Positions 52,544 to 61,607 of a stretch of 64,000 nt of DNA are shown piece after piece. The notes under the pieces were generated by a model. The model searched no databases. It saw nothing but the letters and a program-made list of their open reading frames with translations, and was not told where the DNA came from. The position numbers and the translations under genes are program-made. This DNA comes from Chrysogorgia sp. JL179-B06 (lineage: Eukaryota; Cnidaria; Anthozoa; Scleralcyonacea; Chrysogorgiidae): the NCBI GenBank assembly GCA_035772405.1, contig JAYKKM010000375.1, positions 528,501-592,500 of the forward strand, given 5' to 3'. Every line of letters starts with the position of its first letter. The first letter of the stretch is position 1.

Positions 52544-52759
52544 ATGGAACGTATTGGAAAAGCAGATGAACGATTTGAAAGATTATATTATAACAAACAT
52601 CCATGTGGAAGATGTATTAACAAACATCCATGCGCGATTCATCCAGATGAATTAAAACTTTCAAGACTAAACAGTTTTAAACGTTGGGTGTTAAACAAGT
52701 TAAATATACGGTGGAAATATACAGTGAATGTTTCAGTGGAAATGGGTTACGACGAATAG
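52544..52759 (+). CDS. P10 small Cys-rich protein, element B copy
   Basis: 71 aa from ATG 52544. Zinc-knuckle-like PCGRCINKHPC near residues 20-30, then a basic helix (LNSFKRWVLNKLNIRWK). Duplicate of P9. Broken in A by one extra base. Confidence 0.65.
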   Translation: MERIGKADERFERLYYNKHPCGRCINKHPCAIHPDELKLSRLNSFKRWVLNKLNIRWKYTVNVSVEMGYDE

Positions 52760-52794
52760 AAGAAAAGACGTCGAAGTTTTTTAAAAAGATTTAA

Positions 52795-53381
52795 ATGGCT
52801 GTACGAGAGCGTGATTTTGATGAAATTTTTATCTCGACATTCAATATTTATTACATGCTGAATTGTTTGAGATAGAAAAAACACGCGATTCAACGTTTTA
52901 TTTTTTGGAATGGAGAGAGCATCCCTATCAGTTTAGATGTGCTGATTATGATTATAAATATTTTAACATTTATGTGGAAGATAAAAATGAACAATCTATA
53001 TTTCGGAAACGATATGGTGGAAAAAGATATTATAGATTTTTAATAACCGGTTTTAGCTGGACTATGTCATTTTATGATCAGTTAGTAGGAAAACATGTAG
53101 TATTTATTGATAGAGAACCGAGATTACCCACGTTAATTTCGACCCTTGATTGTTTTGAGATAAATAATATCCCATGTTATTCAAAAACGTTTTTATATGG
53201 TAAATGTAAGGATTCAAGATTTAGATTAGTAAAATATCAGTTACGTGAAAATTTTGATGGTCAAAAGCTTTATTTAGTTCTTATTAAGGATGAAAATATA
53301 TTATCTGTACTTAATGTGATTTATGGTACCAGTAATGGAAATTATATTGTAACATTAATAAATAAAATACATTTTGATTAA
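52795..53381 (+). CDS. P11 family protein, element B copy, N-terminus uncertain
   Basis: The long frame is open from about 52863 to 53381 (172 codons), but without ATG near its start; the ATG at 52795 (MAVRERDFDE) is in another frame and reaches a TAG at about 52873. Core: RYYRFLITGFSWTMSFYDQLVGKHVVFID, then a C-terminal KYQLRENFDGQKLYLVLIKDEN. A one- or two-base difference in a T run (ATTTTT versus ATTTTTTT) around 52825 distinguishes A and B here, so the start may be damaged in both. Confidence 0.6.
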
Positions 53382-53498
53382 TCTATGTTGCAACTACATG
53401 TATTTTTAAATTCTTGTGGGGAATTATGTAATAATTTTAATGAATTAAATATTTGAAATAAAACAGTTCAATAAATCGAGAAAAGCGTTGTTTTTTAT

Positions 53499-53753
53499 TT
53501 AAAAAAAAGAATTTATATACACTTCTTGATCTATGAAATTATATATACCACAATCTACTGCCACATATGTTGTTATATATTGTTTATAATTAAGCTTTTT
53601 ATTTTCTGCATACTCCATAACTTCCAAATTTATATATAATCGATTCATAGGAAAGCGTGGATTTAGGATTTGTTCACATTTACGTACAATAAATTTTTGA
53701 TTTCGACAATTTTCTTTAAGATAGTGATGATCATACTGTTTGGGTTTTGACAT
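53499..53753 (-). CDS. P12 small protein, element B copy
   Basis: 84 aa from ATG 53753. FIVRKCEQIL and LYINLEVMEYAENKK weakly resemble the V.KCxP and xYExxLEV parts of P3/P7/P8, so it may be a shorter family member. Function unknown. Confidence 0.6.
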   Translation of the reverse strand: MSKPKQYDHHYLKENCRNQKFIVRKCEQILNPRFPMNRLYINLEVMEYAENKKLNYKQYITTYVAVDCGIYNFIDQEVYINSFF

Positions 53754-53852
53754 GTTGCTTGCATGAGATTCAACTGAAGAATGAACCCGAAAACAAAATG
53801 TTTTTTATTTTATTTAGATTAATGTTTATTTAGCTTAATGAATTTGAAAAGC

Positions 53853-53860
53853 TATATAAA
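53853..53860 (+). promoter_or_regulatory. TATA box for P13
   Basis: TATATAAA. The ATGs at 53838 and 53871 are before or too near the box; ATG 53895, 35 nt downstream and conserved in A, is the likely start. Confidence 0.5.
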
Positions 53861-53894
53861 GAGTAAAAATATGACATTTTCAAATCACAGCAAT

Positions 53895-54562
53895 ATGATT
53901 GAAACAATTTTAAGAGTTGTTCTTTATTTTCAATATTTTAACCAAGGAGAAATTGGATATTTATTTTGGGTATGTGGATTATTTGATTATTATCGTGGAA
54001 AATATGTCACATGTCCCATGATGAATTGTGAAAACATTCACCCCCCCCCCCCCCCCCCCGAAGAAAGTTATTCAGTCAATATGAAAAAATCGAAGCAACC
54101 CATGGAATGGAATCCTATTTTATCCTAGAAGATCGTTTCTCTTATATGATCCCGAATTTACAAGCAAGTCAAAGAAAATATTCCTTGAAGAGATCATGGC
54201 TTCAACAACGTACTATACTCGTTGAATCATCAGACACGTTATGCTGTAGTTTTTTTTCATTTCCCGCTTGTTTTAACGAATTATTTATTTTATTACCCCT
54301 TGAAAACATCTCAATTGAATTTCAATTTTTAAACACCAAAGATAAGTACCATTATACATATTTTCTACAAAATCTAACCTTTGAAAGAAAATACATATCT
54401 TATACCCTGGGTTTTGGAAAAGAAAGTTTAGTAAGCAAATTTAAGCACATACAGCGCGAGAAAGGTGATTTAAATCTTTTTTTAAATATTTATTTGTTAA
54501 TGGTAGCACCTAGAATTTTCAATTTTTATGTTTATGTAGTTCAACTAAAAATATTATCATGA
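53895..54562 (+). pseudogene. P13 unknown protein, element B copy, frameshifted
   Basis: Homolog of A 14731-15369. It has a run of 19 C (54041-54059) where A has 7, an in-frame gain of four Pro codons. Just downstream a one-base deletion in a poly-A run (about 54085-54090) shifts the frame; the C-terminal 151 codons are open from 54107. Ends in the same ATGA overlap with P14. Confidence 0.7.
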
Positions 54563-55085
54563 TCACTTCATGTTTTATATTTTATTGTCGTGAACATAAC
54601 CCTATAGGAAGACTTCTCAATAGACAAAAAAAAGGTCTTTATGAAAAAAATATTAGATATGATTTTTGGGATTTTATATATTATATAAAAAGGGTAAAGT
54701 ATCCTTTGATAAATGTCGGTATAAAAATTGTACGCGTCAAAGTTATTTTTTTGAGTTTGATCCTTTGAAATTAAGTATTTTAAACAAACGTAATTATGAT
54801 TTAAATGAAAATCACCCCCTACTAATACATCCTGTCGATGTTACACGAATAAAAAATTATGGGGGACATACGGGAGAATTTAAGTATAATGAGAAAGTAT
54901 TTGCACATGTAATAATGGTTGAAGACGAAGTAAAATATTTATTTACTATGATAAGAAAATATATACAAACAACATTGAATTATAATTTAATTTCAAGAAA
55001 TCCTATATATGAAAACGAACTGACTGAACCGAATGTTAATTGGGATAGTTTTTATAAAAGTATTAGTGAACAAACGTGTATGTAG
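54559..55085 (+). CDS. P14 unknown protein, element B copy, two overlapping frames
   Basis: Same arrangement as A 15366-15892: frame 1 from the ATGA overlap to 54768, frame 2 from about 54666 to 55085. Both halves align with P33. The last codons are TCM followed by TAG. Confidence 0.55.
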
Positions 55086-55148
55086 AAAAAAAAAAAGGAA
55101 TTAAAAGAATGTATAAAATTTAAAGTGTTTGCGTATGATGTTATACGA

Positions 55149-55655
55149 ATGGAAGAAGACGAAGAAAATGAAAAATTTTTTTGGATGAGATGTGGGAGAT
55201 TTTGTTTTGCCCTTCGAAAATTTTATATGGAAAAAAATGAAAAATGGAAAATAAGTGAATGTCGTAAAACTATTCATGAAATATCTATGATCCATTTAAC
55301 GAATGCTGGACATTACAGTAAAAAAAAAAGATTTGTTGGATTTCATGAGGGGGTTGATCCTTTATATATTCAACAATATATGGAACATTTAGATGTATTT
55401 TACGTAAAAAACTATCAAAGAAAAAATATATCAGGTTTGATTTATTATATTTTTGAAACCATTCATCCTTTTTCTGATGGAAATGGAAGAATAGGGAAAG
55501 CACTTGTTGCATTTCTAGAAAATAAAATAGAATGTAAAATAAAAACAAAAAAACAACATAGAAAGTTATGTAAAATTTTAGGAGTTATGCAACGCAAACA
55601 TAATAGTTTATTTGATATAAAATGTTGTAATCAATTATACACGTTATTAGTGTAA
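55149..55655 (+). CDS. P15 Fic-domain protein
   Basis: 168 aa from ATG 55149 (an in-frame GTG lies 8 codons upstream). Fic motif HPFSDGNGRIGK at residues about 112-123; family consensus HxFx(D/E)GNGRxxR, with Lys for the last Arg. Fic proteins transfer AMP or other phosphate-containing groups to target hydroxyls, with the motif His as the base. The (S/T)xxxE(G/N) inhibitory helix is not visible. N-terminal acidic start (EEDEENEK), basic C-terminus (KIKTKKQHRKL). It sits between P14 and P16, upstream of integrase. Acting on a host target is inference. Confidence 0.87.
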   Translation: MEEDEENEKFFWMRCGRFCFALRKFYMEKNEKWKISECRKTIHEISMIHLTNAGHYSKKKRFVGFHEGVDPLYIQQYMEHLDVFYVKNYQRKNISGLIYYIFETIHPFSDGNGRIGKALVAFLENKIECKIKTKKQHRKLCKILGVMQRKHNSLFDIKCCNQLYTLLV

Positions 55656-55708
55656 TAAAATTTTTTTCATTGTGATGGAATACAATTTTTTTTAAATTGT
55701 GCGGAGGG

Positions 55709-55716
55709 TATAAAAT
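55709..55716 (+). promoter_or_regulatory. TATA-like box for P16
   Basis: TATAAAAT, 58 nt before ATG 55774; the following CACTGTCCCTACAGTG can form a short hairpin. Copy A has the same box without the ~40 nt that precede it here. Confidence 0.45.
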
Positions 55717-55773
55717 AAGCACTGTCCCTACAGTGATTCATCATTTACCCTTCACTCGGGAACAGATTCAGAG

Positions 55774-56661
55774 ATGGTGGAACTTTATGAGAGACAACAA
55801 CATGACCATTTTTATAAAATGCAATCGTATACAGATTTGTGTGTAAAAATAATTGCACAAAAAAAAATCAACGGTAATGCTATTCTCGCCAAAGTATATC
55901 CGACAAATAAAAGATGTGACAAGTACACATACAATAGCGCTGTTGGAGTGAAAAAAGATCATATTCCTTCATTGTTGAATGTTCTTAATAAGATTAGCAT
56001 TCAAGAGAATTCGGTGCAGATATTTTTTGAAGTGGTAAGATTTGAAAATTGGAAAAAGCAAACATGCCGTTTGGTTGTTCGTACAGATGCGTGGGGTGGT
56101 TTGGAAATTTGTTATCAACATCAAGATAACGAATTATCCGATGCAATGGAATTTGACGATGATCCAACACCGACAACCAGCAACAACAACAACGCAACGC
56201 CAAGTGAAATCGTATGGGGAGATGACTGGGGTAGTTTTCATATAAAAAAGAAAGATTCCTTGGATGAATATATTATTGCCTTAAGAAAGTATAATCATGT
56301 GACAGGTCATAAATCCCAACCTATACCCGTCAAAAAACGAGTATTGAAGAAAAAGAAATCCCCACTTACTTTTGACGACGATGATGACGCCAACGATGTC
56401 GAAAAGATCAAGAAAATAAAAGTAGAAAGTGATGATGATGAGGTTTGTCACCGTTTAAATCCATCAGTAATTTCAGAAATATTTTATTATCGTTTTAGAT
56501 GTTGTAAAAATATACAAGATACATTATGTTTGTACGGTAATACTATAAATAAAGAGTTAGCCTGTAAAAATATAGTAGTTGATTTTATGGGGATATTACG
56601 CGATAAAGAACTCGTTGATGAACTTGAAGAATACTATACTTATTTTATTTCTTTATTTTAG
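55774..56661 (+). CDS. P16 charged nuclear-type protein
   Basis: 295 aa from ATG 55774. Residues 1-125 look globular; 125-145 acidic and Asn/Thr-rich (EFDDDPTPTTSNNNN); residues about 185-200 have a nuclear-localisation-like PVKKRVLKKKKSP; then DDDDDANDVEKIKKIK and DDDE; C-terminal ~70 residues are globular with several Cys (RFRCCKNIQDTLCLYG). Ends 2 nt before integrase. No family recognised; the position suggests a role linked to integration or DNA handling, by inference. Confidence 0.7.
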   Translation: MVELYERQQHDHFYKMQSYTDLCVKIIAQKKINGNAILAKVYPTNKRCDKYTYNSAVGVKKDHIPSLLNVLNKISIQENSVQIFFEVVRFENWKKQTCRLVVRTDAWGGLEICYQHQDNELSDAMEFDDDPTPTTSNNNNATPSEIVWGDDWGSFHIKKKDSLDEYIIALRKYNHVTGHKSQPIPVKKRVLKKKKSPLTFDDDDDANDVEKIKKIKVESDDDEVCHRLNPSVISEIFYYRFRCCKNIQDTLCLYGNTINKELACKNIVVDFMGILRDKELVDELEEYYTYFISLF

Positions 56662-56663
56662 AA

Positions 56664-57629
56664 ATGAATAAAAAGAAAAAAACTAAATTTTCTGCTGACT
56701 TTATTGAAAAAGCTTCAAGATTATTAAAAGGAGAGACATTAACTGATGAGGATTATTCTAATTATAGATTACATAGTAGTAGTAAAAAAATATATAGACG
56801 TTTGAAATATGCTGTTAATAAAAATAATGAACAATGGGAAATTGATTTAGCTGAAAATAAAGATTTAGCCCGATATAATAATCAATATCGTTATTGTTTG
56901 GTGTGTATTGATATTTTTTCAAGATTTTGTTGGGTAAAATTATTAAAAAAGAAAACGTCTAATAATGTTAAAAATAAATTTGAAAGTATTCTTATTGAAG
57001 AAGGAATAGCCCCTCTTAAAATTCAAAGTGATGAAGGAACAGAATTTCAAGATATACGTACGAAATTAAGTAAAAAATATAATTTTGAAGTATTTCATAC
57101 GTATAATAGAGAAATAAAAGCATCCCATGTGGAACGTGTAATTGGAACTTTAAAAACAATGGTTCGTCGTGTTTTAACAATTACTGGAGAATTTGACTAT
57201 ATTCAGTATTTACCCCTTATTGTTAATCGTTATAATAATTCCCCACATAAAGCATTAGCTGGTGCAACACCTTTTGAAATTTATCGCGAAGAAAAAAAAG
57301 GAAAAATACGTAAAGTAAAAAATAAAATAGTACGTGATCATTTAAATTATCCTATTCCCACTCAAGATCTGAAACGAGAAGGTACTCGTGTACGTATTGT
57401 GAGAGTAAAAAATAATATTTTTGAAAAAAGTAGTCTTCGAAGATGGACTAATGAGATATTTGTTATTAAAAAAGTATTTATCACCGATCCCGTTACATAT
57501 CAATTAGAAGACGAACAACGTGAAGAAATTAAAGGAATTTTTTATCGTGCTGAATTACAAGTTTTAAAAAAAAAAAGAATTTACACATTGCTAGTAATTC
57601 AATATCAAGAGGACTTCAAAAGAATTTGA
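56664..57629 (+). CDS. Polinton integrase (retroviral-type, DDE)
   Basis: 321 aa from ATG 56664, intact. Catalytic core: Asp61 in WEIDLAENKDL, Asp123 in QSDEGTEFQD, Glu157 in HVERVIGTLK (33 residues between the last two). No N-terminal HHCC zinc finger is visible. The C-terminal domain, EGTRVRIVRVKNNIFEKSSLRRWTNEIF-like (read in parts: GTRVRIVR, FEKSSLRRW, IFYRAELQVL), matches the SH3/chromo-type tail of Polinton integrases. It joins element ends to target DNA. The next gene starts 15 nt after the stop. Copy A is broken. Confidence 0.95.
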   Translation: MNKKKKTKFSADFIEKASRLLKGETLTDEDYSNYRLHSSSKKIYRRLKYAVNKNNEQWEIDLAENKDLARYNNQYRYCLVCIDIFSRFCWVKLLKKKTSNNVKNKFESILIEEGIAPLKIQSDEGTEFQDIRTKLSKKYNFEVFHTYNREIKASHVERVIGTLKTMVRRVLTITGEFDYIQYLPLIVNRYNNSPHKALAGATPFEIYREEKKGKIRKVKNKIVRDHLNYPIPTQDLKREGTRVRIVRVKNNIFEKSSLRRWTNEIFVIKKVFITDPVTYQLEDEQREEIKGIFYRAELQVLKKKRIYTLLVIQYQEDFKRI

Positions 57630-57643
57630 TTAATGATTTTGAA

Positions 57644-58534
57644 ATGAAAATTGCACAGCCTATTGATGCTTTGAACAATGAATGTTTTTTAGAAGTTTTA
57701 CAAGTTTGTTATCCCCAAACAACTAAAAATATTGTAGGTGATGAATGTTTTTTTTCATTTATCATAACCTATAAGAATTTTATACCCGAAGAAATTAATA
57801 ATACGGCATACGCCAGCAGTGAGTTCGTTTTTACATCGGATAAATTTATTATACCCGACGGAATTTACGATTTATCTTCATTAATTATATTTTTAAATAA
57901 TATCTTAGAAGGATTTGAAATTTTTTGTACCATTGGGTCAAATGGGAAAGTAATTATTAATGTTAATGTTGAGATTGAGTATTGGGTATTTGAAAATGCG
58001 AGTAAAGCAGTCGATGGGCTACAGGTAAATGAATTTCGATTATCTAACAAGACTACAATAGAAAAAAAAGGTATTCAATATGCTTCTTTTAATCAAAAGA
58101 TTAATATATTATTTTCAAAAAAATTAGCTTTTATGCTAGGTTTAAAAAATGAAAAAGATCTTGAAATCGTCCCTCTCTTGTTTGAAATAAAAAAAGATAA
58201 CCCTACACCCCGAACCCTTTTTTCTAAACATTTTGATTACTTACCCGATGTATCCGACGGATTAAATAAAATGTTTATATATTGTGATGAAATAGAACTG
58301 GGGTTAGTTGGTGATAGTTGTGCCGAATTGTTAACAACAGTCCCCATTCAATGGAATCGACAAGGTTGTGGGGGGAATGGACAATTAATTTGTTATAATC
58401 CCCCAAAATCATTGAGAAAATTAAAAAAAGACATTATAAGAGAAATTCATATTAAAGTTAAAGATACTACAGGAAAATTAGTTTATTTTGATTCAGGAAC
58501 GCTTAGTATTGATTGTTTAATACATTCAACATAA
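57644..58534 (+). CDS. penton-type minor capsid protein
   Basis: 296 aa from ATG 57644; the frame is open 6 codons upstream from TTG, but A has ATA at the ATG. Late diagnostic region: LPDVSDGLNKMFIYCDEIELGLVGD, then TTVPIQW, NPPKSLRKLKK and a final beta-strand-like FDSGTLSIDCLIHST. Length and motif order fit the single-jelly-roll penton proteins of Polintons and adintoviruses, which occupy the capsid vertices. The stop overlaps the start of P17 (TAATG). Confidence 0.85.
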   Translation: MKIAQPIDALNNECFLEVLQVCYPQTTKNIVGDECFFSFIITYKNFIPEEINNTAYASSEFVFTSDKFIIPDGIYDLSSLIIFLNNILEGFEIFCTIGSNGKVIINVNVEIEYWVFENASKAVDGLQVNEFRLSNKTTIEKKGIQYASFNQKINILFSKKLAFMLGLKNEKDLEIVPLLFEIKKDNPTPRTLFSKHFDYLPDVSDGLNKMFIYCDEIELGLVGDSCAELLTTVPIQWNRQGCGGNGQLICYNPPKSLRKLKKDIIREIHIKVKDTTGKLVYFDSGTLSIDCLIHST

Positions 58535-58826
58535 TGCTTTTGATTGTTCTTGAAGAAAAAAATGGGGAAATGATAATTAAAAAATATAAAATATTTTATC
58601 CTTTTTCTCTTTACATTTTAGTAAATAGTTGGAAAATTTTTTTATGGAATTTAAATTCGATTGAATATAAAAATATCAAAAATTCATTTCGAATTACGTG
58701 TGCAAAAAAAAAGGATTTCAGTGCAATATAACACAATCAAAAAAAATAAATAATGGAACGATTTCAGTTTCTTCATCTACTATTATTTCTAATGCAACAC
58801 AACGTTTTATATATACTATAAAATAA
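58534..58826 (+). pseudogene. P17 small protein, element B copy, frameshifted
   Basis: Starts at the TAATG overlap. Two extra bases near 58729 (GCAATATAACAC versus GCAATAACAC in A) end the frame after 65 codons; A is intact. Confidence 0.7.
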
Positions 58827-58882
58827 TTATTTTATATTGACGAAAAAAATCCTTACACATTAAATGATGAAAAAAAAAGTGA

Positions 58883-59004
58883 TAGAGTGATAAAGAGGCT
58901 AAACAAGCACTACAGTTCTTTATTAACTATGAGAATAACGTGCCGTTAAAAGGTGAATAAATTAAGATATATATAAATTTATTTGAAGAAAAAATAATGA
59001 CTGA
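58883..59004 (+). pseudogene. P18 small protein, element B copy, start lost
   Basis: An inserted base destroys the ATG and a GAA to TAA change interrupts the sequence near 58958. Confidence 0.4.
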
Positions 59005-59221
59005 AAAAATAAATGAACTATCCGTAGAAGATTATACTGAATTGTTAAATGGTAGAAATCGTGGAAAAAATTATTCATCATCATATTTTGTTGTGAAAAG
59101 AAAAAATAAAGAAAATCCAACTAAGAAAGAAATTTTATTAAATGAGGGTGTGGGATTACCCTCAAATTTAAATTTAGATACTTATTATACAAGTGATAAT
59201 AAAAAAAAGAGAAAAAAATAG
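58997..59221 (+). CDS. P19 small basic protein, element B copy (shortened)
   Basis: 74 aa from ATG 58997, ending after the KKKRKK cluster because of a one-base deletion; A continues 12 more residues (IDPNVIRFLQNR). Confidence 0.6.
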   Translation: MTEKINELSVEDYTELLNGRNRGKNYSSSYFVVKRKNKENPTKKEILLNEGVGLPSNLNLDTYYTSDNKKKRKK

Positions 59222-59272
59222 ATCCAAATGTAATACGTTTTTTACAAAATAGATAGACTGTGTAGAAAAAAG

Positions 59273-59280
59273 TATAAATA
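59273..59280 (+). promoter_or_regulatory. TATA box before the P20-P21-capsid string
   Basis: TATAAATA, 28 nt before ATG 59308; also present in A at 20039-20046. Confidence 0.5.
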
Positions 59281-59307
59281 AAAAAAAAGTTATATAAAAA
59301 AATCATA

Positions 59308-59382
59308 ATGTTGTGGATATTATTATTATTTTTATTGTTGTGGTTATTGTTGTTTTTTAAAAATAAAATAAATGACTCATAA
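59308..59382 (+). CDS. P20 membrane micropeptide, element B copy
   Basis: 24 aa, a single Leu/Trp/Phe-rich hydrophobic helix followed by KNKINDS, one Leu longer than A by an in-frame codon insertion. Overlaps P21. Confidence 0.55.
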   Translation: MLWILLLFLLLWLLLFFKNKINDS

Positions 59383-59533
59383 AAAATATATCAAAAAAAG
59401 AAAAAACAAAAGAGGAATAAGAAAGCGTAGAAGAAAAATACAAAAAGGGGGTTTTGGTGGAGCATTGGGACTGGGTATGTTTCTTCCTCAAGTGTTGGGA
59501 ACACTTTCAAATATTCTTAAAATTAACGTTTAA
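59372..59533 (+). CDS. P21 basic protein with QKGG junction, element B copy
   Basis: 53 aa: Lys/Arg block, IQKGG, then FGGALGLGMFLPQVLGTLSNIL, an amphipathic-looking hydrophobic tail. Ends 8 nt before the capsid gene. The layout suits a protease-cleaved membrane-active peptide, as in adenovirus pVI-like or mu-like precursors, by inference. Confidence 0.7.
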   Translation: MTHKKYIKKRKNKRGIRKRRRKIQKGGFGGALGLGMFLPQVLGTLSNILKINV

Positions 59534-59541
59534 AAAAAAAT

Positions 59542-60948
59542 ATGAGTAAAAAAATTGAAGATGTGGAAAAAAATGACATATTATTTAGCGAGCCTTTACA
59601 ATTTTTTACTTCATCACCCTATAATGATACGTTTACGGAATGTCGTGAAACGGAAATTATCGCAACGCCTGTAGATAATCAATCGTCAGTATACACGTTT
59701 ACAAGACATGGGAACGCCGTTGGATTAATGAAAACAAGCGATGCTAAAATAATGGCTAGAGTATCGATTAGAAATGCTGCTGGACTTATAGCACCTGCAG
59801 CATCGGGGTTTTCGATGATTACATTACCCCTTCGTACAATGTGGAAAACAAAAGAATTAAAAATAAATGAAAATTTAATTACGCCATCAGATAATTTTGC
59901 ACATTTTGCATCATGGATAGAATTTATAATGCGTCAAACACCGTCGGGATATAAAGATTCTAAAGAGCTTAATTTAGCATATTTAGATACAGCCGCACAT
60001 ATGAGCAGTATCGCTGGTTTCACGAATGGAACTGCTGTCGTAAATACAGGGGGGAGACAAAAAACACAGGCATTTCAAAATCAATCGCAGTATTTGATAG
60101 ATGAGATTGATTGTTCATTATTTAGCGAAGGGGGTGCTGAAATATATATTCCTACAGCGTATAAAGTTGAATTACGTTTAACGCGGGCATTAAATACAAT
60201 TGTAATGATGGGTGCCAATCATGCTAATATGCCCGTTGCTGATACTATAATTACCCTAGATGATTTTAAAATAAAAATTCCTGTATTTAAACCCAAAAAA
60301 CAATTATCAAATGCGCTTAATATAGGGATGGTGACCCATAATAAAGAAACATTATATTATACAACCAATTATCGTTGTATTACTGAATCATTAGCTGGAG
60401 GACGAAATTCACATCAAGTAATCGATGTGTTTAATGGTAGCGTTCCTACACGTTTATATATTGTATTTTCTCCATCAGCAAATTGGAACGGATCATATAC
60501 TCATAATATTTTTGAATTTAACTGGCCTAATTATGATAATGTTGAAGTTTCGGTAAATAACGCTGTTGTCGGGAGAATAGAAAATGAAGCTGAAGCTTAC
60601 TCAAAATTACGCTCGGTATTAAATCGTAACTATTCAGAAATGCCCATGACTTATAATGACTTTAAAAACGGGTATTGTATATTAGCATTTGATTTAACAG
60701 ATAATAGAGACTCTCATCTTGCAGTATTACCCATAAGACCGTCGGGAAATGTTAATGTGGATTTTCATTTTTCTCAAAATACAGTGGTAGAGGCGTTAAT
60801 ATTTGTTGGTGAATTTCGAAATGAAATTAGAGTAGGATTAAATACCCCTGCAAGATTATTACACAGCATTGTATTATCAACATTTGTAACAAGGGGATGT
60901 ACAAAAAAAATGAAGAACACAAACCCATTACAACAAAGAATAGAATAA
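59542..60948 (+). CDS. double-jelly-roll major capsid protein
   Basis: 468 aa from ATG 59542, intact. N-terminal jelly roll: TPVDNQSSVYTFTR, then SMITLPLRTMWKTKELKINENLI and the NFAHFASWIEFI helix. C-terminal roll: RGVFxxx-type PIRPSGNVNVDFHFS, TVVEALIFVGEF. The pattern and the helix after the WKTKELKIN strand are those of Polinton/adintovirus capsid proteins. Length (~440-470 aa) is normal. The last ~28 codons run through the start of P22 and end in QQRIE because of a one-base difference from A. Forms the icosahedral shell. Confidence 0.9.
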   Translation: MSKKIEDVEKNDILFSEPLQFFTSSPYNDTFTECRETEIIATPVDNQSSVYTFTRHGNAVGLMKTSDAKIMARVSIRNAAGLIAPAASGFSMITLPLRTMWKTKELKINENLITPSDNFAHFASWIEFIMRQTPSGYKDSKELNLAYLDTAAHMSSIAGFTNGTAVVNTGGRQKTQAFQNQSQYLIDEIDCSLFSEGGAEIYIPTAYKVELRLTRALNTIVMMGANHANMPVADTIITLDDFKIKIPVFKPKKQLSNALNIGMVTHNKETLYYTTNYRCITESLAGGRNSHQVIDVFNGSVPTRLYIVFSPSANWNGSYTHNIFEFNWPNYDNVEVSVNNAVVGRIENEAEAYSKLRSVLNRNYSEMPMTYNDFKNGYCILAFDLTDNRDSHLAVLPIRPSGNVNVDFHFSQNTVVEALIFVGEFRNEIRVGLNTPARLLHSIVLSTFVTRGCTKKMKNTNPLQQRIE

Positions 60949-61040
60949 AAAAACCAAAAATAAAAAAACCAGTTATTAACAAAATACCACTAAATCGTGA
61001 ACATATTCTTGTATTTCCACCGTTTTCAGTTTACGCATAA
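60910..61040 (+). pseudogene. P22 small basic protein, element B copy, frameshifted
   Basis: Same position as A 21675-21806 but one base short (CACAAACCC versus CACAAAACCC), so its frame is lost and its first 12 codons are read as the end of the capsid frame. Confidence 0.45.
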
Positions 61041-61046
61041 AAAAAA

Positions 61047-61607
61047 ATGAATGAAAAAAAAAATGATGAATTAAAAAAAGAAGAGGTAAAAAAAGACGAA
61101 AAAAATGATAATTCAAGAGATGATGATGAGGAGGATGAAGTTGATAGTGAAAATGATAGCGATATTGTTAGCGATGATGTTAGTGATGAAATGGATAGTG
61201 AAAGTTCCATTACTTCTTCTTCATCAAGTTGCGAAGATGATTTAAAATTTTTAGAAACATTAATTCAATTAAATAAAATAAAGAAAAAAGCTTTTGAAAA
61301 AAAAAAAAAGGATTTTTTACCATCGTTAAAAAAATATCTTAAAGCAGATATTGATAAAAATAATACGTTGTTAGATTCTCAATTAATTAATAAATTACAA
61401 TACATTGCTAAAAATATTTTAAATAAAAAAATTTCTATCCAACTTTCCAGTGATAATAAATATATTTTGAATAAGTTTTCAAAGAACAAAATAAAAGAAA
61501 AAGATTTAAAAATATTATTATCTGAGGATTTTCGTATAATCAACATATATCAAAAAGCATACAAATTACTTAACCAACAAATAAAAAAAAATGACCGAAG
61601 TAAATGA
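61047..61607 (+). CDS. P23 acidic protein, element B copy
   Basis: 186 aa from ATG 61047. Residues 1-70 acidic and Ser-rich (RDDDEEDEVDSENDSD, SSITSSSSSCEDD), the rest Lys/Leu/Ile-rich helical (KYLKADIDKNNTLLDSQLINKLQYI). Overlaps P24 by 17 nt. Located between capsid and protease, a usual place for assembly or core proteins in adenovirus-like genomes. Function unknown. Confidence 0.7.
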   Translation: MNEKKNDELKKEEVKKDEKNDNSRDDDEEDEVDSENDSDIVSDDVSDEMDSESSITSSSSSCEDDLKFLETLIQLNKIKKKAFEKKKKDFLPSLKKYLKADIDKNNTLLDSQLINKLQYIAKNILNKKISIQLSSDNKYILNKFSKNKIKEKDLKILLSEDFRIINIYQKAYKLLNQQIKKNDRSK

